This document shows, piece after piece, positions 59,000 through 64,000 of a stretch of 64,000 nucleotides of DNA (positions within the stretch are counted from its first letter, which is position 1; every line of letters starts with the position of its first letter). Under the pieces are notes generated by a model that had not been told where the DNA came from, did no database searches, and was given only the letters and a program-made list of their open reading frames with translations. The DNA lies in contig JACRMI010000150.1 of assembly GCA_016215025.1 (NCBI GenBank), forward strand, positions 1-64,000. Direction: 5' to 3'. Origin of the DNA: Chloroflexota bacterium (lineage in GTDB: Bacteria > Chloroflexota > Anaerolineae > UBA4142). A program made the position numbers and the translations under genes.

Positions 59000-59028
59000 T
59001 TGATTTGCTTTTCAATCTGTGATAAGAT
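59000..59028 (+). promoter_or_regulatory. Sigma70-type promoter of the I9-like/subtilase unit
   Basis: TTGATT (59000-59005), a 17-bp spacer and TAAGAT (59023-59028), 28 bases before the ATG. Confidence 0.5.
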
Positions 59029-59056
59029 GCGGGCGAGTTTAGGAAAGAGGCGAGAT

Positions 59057-59314
59057 ATGGCAAAGATAGCTCCTGAGCTTTTGTCCAAATTGCAACGCCA
59101 TCCCGATGCCACGGTCAATGTAATCGTTCGATTGACAGATGATCCATCAGCGCACCTTACCGAAATCAAAGCGAGTAGGTTGAATGTTCGGTACACCTAC
59201 TCCTTGATCGCGGCGGTTGCTGTGCAAGGCAAAGCCGCCGCGTGTCTGAAATTGGCTAGCCAGCCCTGGGTGTTATCGATCGAAGAAGACAAGTCTGTTC
59301 ACACAATGTCTTGA
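59057..59314 (+). CDS. Stand-alone inhibitor I9/subtilisin propeptide-like protein
   Basis: An 85-residue protein with the I9 ferredoxin-like pattern: VNVIVRLTDDPSAHLTEIKASRLNVRYTYSLIAAVAVQGKAAACLKLASQPWVLSIEEDKSVHTM. In such proteins the C-terminal end, here near VHTMS, occupies the protease cleft. The gene lies 51 nt before a subtilase gene. AGAGG precedes ATG 59057. I infer that it is a separate folding helper or inhibitor of that protease. Confidence 0.7.
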   Translation: MAKIAPELLSKLQRHPDATVNVIVRLTDDPSAHLTEIKASRLNVRYTYSLIAAVAVQGKAAACLKLASQPWVLSIEEDKSVHTMS

Positions 59315-59365
59315 TTAACCACACAATCTGCGACAACGAAAGTTGGCGCTCGAAGAGGAGGAGAC

Positions 59366-60637
59366 ATGCCAAACCCGAGCAAGATTCACCCCAATCTCGC
59401 CGTTCAAATGCAACAACAGGAAATGGCAGCGCGCAAGGCAGGTGCTGCGGCTATTCCGGCGATGCGCGTCATTATTCAATATCGACCTGGGCTATCGATT
59501 GCAAGTCTCGCTCAGACGATTGCAGGAATCCTGGCGACGCAATACTCGTTTCGCTTGATTCCTGCGAGCGCGCACAGCGTGACGCTGGATGCGATCAATG
59601 CGTTGAGCGAACGCGACGACGTGCAGATGATCTGGTTCGACGAACCGGTGCATACGCTGCTCGACAAATCGGTGCCGCTAATTGGGACGCCGCAAGTGTG
59701 GGAAGCGGGCGTTACCGGCAAGAACATCAAAGTTGGCATCGTCGATACCGGTATCGATCCAACGCATCCTGATTTTGTGAACCGCATCGTACAGATGAAA
59801 GATTTTACGGGCGAAGGTCCCAACGATAACAACGGTCATGGCACGCATGTGGCTGGAATCGTCGGCGGAACTGGCTCGGCGAGCAAGGGCATTTACAAAG
59901 GCGTCGCGCCAGACTGTATGTTTTATACCGCCAAGGTTTTGCGAGGGAATGGTTCCGGCAGCACGAGCGATGTGATGGCGGGCATCGAGTGGTCCGTGCA
60001 GCAAAGTGTCCAAGTGATCAACATGTCGCTGGGGAGCGACGGTGCGTGTGATGGGACGGACGCTCTATCGGTGTTGTGCGATTCGGCGATGAGCAAGGGT
60101 GTGGTCATGTGCATCGCGGCGGGCAACGCGGGTCCCAGTCCATCGACCGTGGGTTCGCCCGGCTGCGCCAAGACCGTGATTACGGTCGGCGCGACGAATG
60201 ATAACGATCAAATTGCTGGCTTTTCATCGCGCGGTCCGACGAGTGATGGACGCGTCAAGCCGGATATTTGTTTCCCTGGCGTCGGTATCGTTGCCTGTCG
60301 CGCGACCGGCACGTCGATGGGGACACCCGTCGATAGTTTTTATACCAGCGCCTCCGGCACGTCGATGGCGACACCCCATGCGGCAGGAACATGCGCCTTG
60401 TTGTTGCAAGCCAAGCCCGGTCTATCGCCGCAACAGATCAAAGACATTTTGATGACCACGACGAAGGATTTGGGATTAGATCCCAATACGCAAGGCAAAG
60501 GACGCGCGCAAGTTTTCGCCGCATATCAAAAAGCGCTGGGCATTACGCCTACGCCTACTCCCACGCCGACTCCGACACCGACACCTCCAGGCGATGGTTG
60601 TTTCGAGGCAATCAAAAGTCTTTTGGGCGGAAAATAA
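59366..60637 (+). CDS. S8 family serine peptidase without signal peptide
   Basis: A 423-residue subtilase with catalytic Asp127 (GIVDTGIDPTHP), His158 (NGHGTHVAG) and Ser333 (SGTSMATPHAAG). Residues 33-110 look like an I9-type prodomain. No signal peptide is present, so it acts inside the cell or leaves by another route. The C-terminus has a TP repeat and GDGCFEAIKSLLGGK. A second GTSM just upstream of the active site (TGTSMGTPVDSF) is part of the family's loop, not a second active site. AGAGGAGG precedes ATG 59366. It is likely paired with the I9-like gene. Confidence 0.85.
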   Translation: MPNPSKIHPNLAVQMQQQEMAARKAGAAAIPAMRVIIQYRPGLSIASLAQTIAGILATQYSFRLIPASAHSVTLDAINALSERDDVQMIWFDEPVHTLLDKSVPLIGTPQVWEAGVTGKNIKVGIVDTGIDPTHPDFVNRIVQMKDFTGEGPNDNNGHGTHVAGIVGGTGSASKGIYKGVAPDCMFYTAKVLRGNGSGSTSDVMAGIEWSVQQSVQVINMSLGSDGACDGTDALSVLCDSAMSKGVVMCIAAGNAGPSPSTVGSPGCAKTVITVGATNDNDQIAGFSSRGPTSDGRVKPDICFPGVGIVACRATGTSMGTPVDSFYTSASGTSMATPHAAGTCALLLQAKPGLSPQQIKDILMTTTKDLGLDPNTQGKGRAQVFAAYQKALGITPTPTPTPTPTPTPPGDGCFEAIKSLLGGK

Positions 60638-60648
60638 TTAGTGTTGGT

Positions 60649-60677
60649 TTGACAATCCACACACAATAAAATACAAT
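60649..60677 (+). promoter_or_regulatory. Strong sigma70-type promoter of the MalK-type gene
   Basis: TTGACA (60649-60654), a 17-bp spacer and TACAAT (60672-60677), with AAAGGAGAG before the ATG at 60727. Confidence 0.75.
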
Positions 60678-60726
60678 ATCGATGGTGTAATTCATTGTTT
60701 CATCTATATTCTCAAAGGAGAGCAAG

Positions 60727-61827
60727 ATGGCTAGCGTCACCTACGATCATGTTACAAAAAAGTTCGGCGACGTTCTTGCGGTCAACGATTTAAACCTGGA
60801 CGTCAAGGACAAGGAATTCCTCGTCCTGGTGGGTCCTTCTGGTTGTGGCAAAACGACGGCGTTGCGCCTGCTGGCAGGATTGGAAGAAATTTCTTCTGGG
60901 GATATTCGTATCGGCGACCGTGTCGTGAATGATGTCGCACCGAAAGATCGGGACATCGCGATGGTGTTCCAATCGTATGCGCTCTATCCCCACATGAGCG
61001 TCTACGACAATATGGCATTTGGTCTGCGTTTGCGCAAAACCCCAAAGTCCGAAATTGACAAGCGCGTCACCCAAGCCGCCGACATTTTGGGCATTCGGGA
61101 ATTGTTGAATCGCAAGCCCAAGCAACTGTCCGGTGGTCAGCGCCAGCGCGTCGCCCTGGGGCGCGCGATCGTGCGCGAACCCAAAGTGTTCTTGATGGAT
61201 GAACCTTTGTCCAACCTCGATGCCAAACTCCGCGTGCAGACCCGCACCGAAATTTCCAAACTGCATCAGCGTTTGGAAACCACCTTCATCTACGTCACGC
61301 ACGATCAGACGGAAGCGATGACGATGGGTACGCGTATCGCGGTGATGAAGAACGGCATCCTTCAGCAATTAGATACGCCTCAAAAATTGTACGATTTCCC
61401 CGCCAATACGTTTGTCGCTGGGTTTATTGGCAGCCCTGCCATGAACTTTTTCGATGTGAAGGTGGCAGGTAATCGCGAAAATCCTATGCTAGATGCAGGC
61501 AGCTTTCAGATTCCAGCGCCACCGGATCGCCGCGACAAAGTGGCGAACTATATCGGCAAGAATGTTGTGCTCGGCATTCGCCCCGAGGATGTTCATGACC
61601 GCGACTTTGTTCCCGGCGCGATCAATGGCGCACCGATTAGCGCGCAGGTCGACGTGATGGAGCCAATGGGTAGCGAGATTTATCTCTTCCTTGTCAGTGG
61701 CAAAAGCTCGTTTGTTGGGCGCGTTGATCCACGCAGTCAAGGTCGCCCGGGCAAGCCGATCGATGTGATGGTCAACCTAGACCACATTCATGTGTTTGAC
61801 AAGGAAACCGAGCAGGCGATTCGCTAG
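60727..61827 (+). CDS. MalK/UgpC-type sugar ABC transporter ATP-binding protein
   Basis: A 366-residue ABC ATPase with Walker A GPSGCGKTT, signature LSGGQRQRVALGRAIVREP, Walker B VFLMDEPLSNLDAKLR and the switch His in VTHDQTEA. The C-terminal 120 residues form the MalK-type OB/regulatory domain (GIRPEDVHD). No permease or binding-protein gene is adjacent, so it probably energises several sugar importers encoded elsewhere, as MsmK/MsmX-type ATPases do. It has its own strong promoter and terminator, which fits such a shared role. Confidence 0.88.
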   Translation: MASVTYDHVTKKFGDVLAVNDLNLDVKDKEFLVLVGPSGCGKTTALRLLAGLEEISSGDIRIGDRVVNDVAPKDRDIAMVFQSYALYPHMSVYDNMAFGLRLRKTPKSEIDKRVTQAADILGIRELLNRKPKQLSGGQRQRVALGRAIVREPKVFLMDEPLSNLDAKLRVQTRTEISKLHQRLETTFIYVTHDQTEAMTMGTRIAVMKNGILQQLDTPQKLYDFPANTFVAGFIGSPAMNFFDVKVAGNRENPMLDAGSFQIPAPPDRRDKVANYIGKNVVLGIRPEDVHDRDFVPGAINGAPISAQVDVMEPMGSEIYLFLVSGKSSFVGRVDPRSQGRPGKPIDVMVNLDHIHVFDKETEQAIR

Positions 61828-61911
61828 AGCACAATTTAAAATCCGTTTTCTGCGCCTGGTAGGTGTTGAAAATCGAAGAAAAAGAAAACGGGTTTTTGAA
61901 AAGTTTTGTTT

Positions 61912-61952
61912 GCAGGTACACAGGTGAATTTGCCTGTGTACCTGCTTCTTTT
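61912..61952 (+). terminator. 13-bp hairpin terminator
   Basis: GCAGGTACACAGG (61912-61924) and CCTGTGTACCTGC (61933-61945) form a perfect stem followed by TTCTTTT. It ends the MalK-type gene and lies just before the ribosome binding site of the GNAT gene. Confidence 0.8.
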
Positions 61953-61962
61953 AGGAGATGCA

Positions 61963-62490
61963 ATGGAAATTCGCCTGGCGACTCTTGCCGATTTAAATGC
62001 CTGCCTTTTGCTCGACGATTCTTTTGAGACGGATTATGTGTGGCAAGTGGACGAACGTCGTGACGCACACAGTATCTCATCGGTGTTTCGGCTTACGCGT
62101 TTGCCGCGCACAATGAAAGTGACCGGCGTTATTTCGCGCGACGGTGTGTCGGAAAAATATCGCAAAGGTTCGAATTTGTGGGTCTATGATAATGGCGGTG
62201 TGTGCGGTTTTATTGCGGCATCGGTCGAGGAATGGAATCAATCGGCGAATATTAGTCATGTTGCGGTCGCGCGTGTACAGCGTCGAAAGAAAATCGGTAC
62301 GCAATTAATGCAGACGGTTTTGGAGTGGGCACGCTTGAAAAAGCTGAGTATTGTGCTTGCCGATGCGCCGACCAAGGCGTATCCAGCGATTGCGTTTTAT
62401 CAAAAACATGGTTTTAGCTTCTGCGGCTTTAGTGATCGCTTGTATCCCAATCGGGACATTGCCATGCTGTTTGCTCTAAAGCTACGTTAA
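61963..62490 (+). CDS. GNAT family N-acetyltransferase
   Basis: A 175-residue acetyltransferase: MEIRLATLADLNACLLLD at the start, motif A with VAVARVQRRKKIGTQLM for acetyl-CoA binding, and motif B with AIAFYQKHGFSFCGF. AGGAG precedes ATG 61963. The frame runs upstream through the terminator stem and is rejected there. The acceptor substrate cannot be read. Confidence 0.82.
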   Translation: MEIRLATLADLNACLLLDDSFETDYVWQVDERRDAHSISSVFRLTRLPRTMKVTGVISRDGVSEKYRKGSNLWVYDNGGVCGFIAASVEEWNQSANISHVAVARVQRRKKIGTQLMQTVLEWARLKKLSIVLADAPTKAYPAIAFYQKHGFSFCGFSDRLYPNRDIAMLFALKLR

Positions 62491-62539
62491 ATTCCGCAGA
62501 ATAATGGTTGTTCTATGGAATACCATTACCTGGTTCAAA

Positions 62540-62567
62540 TTGACGAATTTCCTGGGAGTCATATAAT
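62540..62567 (+). promoter_or_regulatory. Sigma70-type promoter of the second subtilase gene
   Basis: TTGACG (62540-62545), a 16-bp spacer and TATAAT (62562-62567), 45 bases before the ATG. Confidence 0.65.
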
Positions 62568-62611
62568 TACTCTGCGTCGTAACAATCATTGAGTTGATCC
62601 TGTGGAGAACA

Positions 62612-64000
62612 ATGCACGCACGAAGGCTCGTTTCTAGAATTTTCATCAAATACATGGCTTTCCTGCTGATCCTAGTTTGGATTACCACAACTCCATCCGT
62701 TAGTGCAGAAGGGTCCTCTTTTATTCTCAGCGTTCCATCGCTGACGGCCACCTCTACTTTGCTCGATTCACCGCAAATGGCTGAACTGATTGCCAAAGCC
62801 CAAGCGAATGGATCGGTGCGTGTAATTATCGGATTGCGCGCGGGTTACCAACCTGAAGGGCGACTGGGTAACTCGCAAGCGATCCAAACGCAGCGCGGTG
62901 CGATCAAGCAAGCGCAAGCTGCATTGTTGAAGCAGATATCCAACCATCAGGTCGAGCCGATCAAGCAATTTGCTTCCATCCCCTATCTGGTTATCGAAGT
63001 AGATGCAGATGCGCTTGCCACTTTGGCTTTCTCTCCGAATGTTGCCAGCGTAGCACCAGACCGTCTGCGCCGTCCATCGCTTGTAGAAAGTGTCCCTTTG
63101 ATTGGTGCATCCAATGCCTGGGCAAATGGTTACGCCGGCGCTGGACAGGTTGTAGCTATTCTCGACACGGGTGTTGACAAAATGCATCCCTTTCTCGCTG
63201 GCAAGGTGGTGTCTGAAGCGTGTTACTCTACGACGAATTCATCCGATACGGCTTTTTCGCTGTGTCCCGGAGGAGTCTCGCAATCCACTGCCCCAGACTC
63301 TGGACTTGATTGTACCAGCGTTGGAATATGTATTCACGGCACACATGTTGCTGGAATCGCCGCCGGTAAAGACAATGATGCCATCGGTTTTTCCGGTGTT
63401 GCCAAAGATGCGAATATCATTTCCATCCAGGTTTTTTCTTTTGTTGCTAACTGCGGCTGCATTCAGGCATATGACTCAGACATCTTGTCTGCCATGGAAC
63501 GTGTCCAAACATTAAGCAGTAGCTATAACATCGCGGCAATAAATCTGAGTCTCGGCGGTGAAGCGTATACGACCCAAGCTGAATGTGATGCACAGTATCC
63601 GGCGTACAAGGATATGATTGGCAACCTGCGGTCTTTGGGGATTGCGACTGTCATCGCTTCTGAAAATGACTATTCATCCAATTCGATTGAAGCGCCGGGC
63701 TGTGTTTCAGGCGCGATTAGTGTCGGCTCTACCCAAGATGGTGGCAGTGGAACAACTGCGGACATGGTCTCTGGTTTCTCCGACAGCGCGTCATTTCTGA
63801 CCCTTCTTGCTCCCGGTCAATACATCTACTCGTCGGTTCCTGGCACCGGTTTTCAAACGATGATGGGCTTCGATGGCGACGCCTCACGTCGCTGGGGCTT
63901 GGGCAGTTTTCAAGTCCGCCCAACCTTCGGCGACGGTCGATCAAACCCTTACGGCTTTTTACTCCACTGGCAAGCTCGTTACCGATTCGCGGAATGGGAT
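62612..64000 (+). CDS. Secreted S8 family peptidase, partial and frameshifted
   Basis: The frame is open from ATG 62612 (TGGAG upstream) to the end of the window, about 463 codons. It has a signal peptide (MAFLLILVWITTTPSVSA), an I9-like prodomain (VRVIIGLRAG...PYLVIEVDADALATL), catalytic Asp185 (AILDTGVDKMHP) and His245 (HGTHVAG). After QTMMG, at 63868, the expected active-site sequence TSMATPHVAGAWAVFKSAQPSA continues only in the next frame, as if two bases were lost. Either a sequencing or assembly error or a broken gene explains this. The in-frame product would lack the nucleophile. The 3' end is outside the window. Confidence 0.8.
   Translation, partial: MHARRLVSRIFIKYMAFLLILVWITTTPSVSAEGSSFILSVPSLTATSTLLDSPQMAELIAKAQANGSVRVIIGLRAGYQPEGRLGNSQAIQTQRGAIKQAQAALLKQISNHQVEPIKQFASIPYLVIEVDADALATLAFSPNVASVAPDRLRRPSLVESVPLIGASNAWANGYAGAGQVVAILDTGVDKMHPFLAGKVVSEACYSTTNSSDTAFSLCPGGVSQSTAPDSGLDCTSVGICIHGTHVAGIAAGKDNDAIGFSGVAKDANIISIQVFSFVANCGCIQAYDSDILSAMERVQTLSSSYNIAAINLSLGGEAYTTQAECDAQYPAYKDMIGNLRSLGIATVIASENDYSSNSIEAPGCVSGAISVGSTQDGGSGTTADMVSGFSDSASFLTLLAPGQYIYSSVPGTGFQTMMGFDGDASRRWGLGSFQVRPTFGDGRSNPYGFLLHWQARYRFAEWD

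Noticed and set aside
60290-60365. Duplicated active site in the subtilase (two GTSM motifs)
   Set aside because: Only the second is followed by ATPHAAG; the first belongs to the loop that precedes it in this family.
1-64000. tRNA, rRNA, transposase or prophage genes
   Set aside because: I looked for cloverleaf-like ends (TTC-AA with CCA), rRNA landmarks and transposase or integrase motifs and found none that I could support.

Overview
The window looks like chromosomal DNA of a member of the Chloroflexota (Anaerolineae-like). This is an inference from family content, not a phylogeny. It rests on many small lipoproteins with Thr/Pro-rich linkers, a CAPCLEGITPG-type lipoprotein, gingipain-like C25 peptidases without a type IX C-terminal domain, a LysM protein with a four-Cys N-terminus, and large DUF2723/GT39-type membrane glycosyltransferases. 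GC is intermediate. I saw no rRNA, tRNA, CRISPR array, transposase or phage gene.

Layout. 1-200: candidate small RNA and stacked hairpins. 201-5061: small conserved gene, lipoprotein, YdeI/OmpD-like protein, membrane MutS-like ATPase, GIY-YIG (DUF123) protein and SirB1-like protein. 5133-14438 (minus): sugar/lipid/glycan-type block (type I phosphodiesterase, radical SAM/SPASM enzyme, GT2, methyltransferase, DUF2723 protein, ArsA-like ATPase, PH-like protein). 14665-16077: mtaB. 16307-24933: Liv-type ABC importer with a built-in acyl-CoA synthetase and a MaoC-type hydratase, probably for uptake and CoA activation of an organic acid. 25071-26707: promoter, radical SAM/SPASM maturase and an unannotated 54-residue precursor-like peptide, i.e. 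a probable RiPP locus. 26798-39370: cell-surface block (GEVED protein, FN3-like proteins, two C25 peptidases, signal peptidase, Wzz/BY-kinase, LysM protein). 39393-41040: YjbQ and thiolase. 41058-54544: two-component system, pseudo-receiver, TatA and a Tat-exported molybdopterin enzyme. That enzyme and its Fe-S subunit resemble pyrogallol-phloroglucinol transhydroxylase in architecture. They are followed by a membrane protein, an FxLYD-like protein, a B12-type radical SAM enzyme with a PqqD-like tail, NapG/NapH-like Fe-S proteins, a candidate Moco RNA and an FmdE-like protein. 54617-58804 (minus): hydrolase, GT39-type membrane protein, lipoprotein. 59057-64000: stand-alone I9-like protein, leaderless-secretion subtilase, MalK-type ATPase, GNAT enzyme and a second, frameshifted subtilase that runs off the window.

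Two things stand out. The first is the probable RiPP locus, whose precursor is too short for routine gene calling. The second is a scattered family of degenerate tandem repeats with a strict 7-bp period. Unit sequences differ at each site, the arrays usually come as facing inverted pairs, they fill most gaps of the liv operon, and they have entered coding sequence in mtaB (twice) and in the phosphodiesterase gene. Two further dispersed inverted-repeat families are present. Several strong sigma70-type promoters can be read, at least two of which would give leaderless mRNAs.
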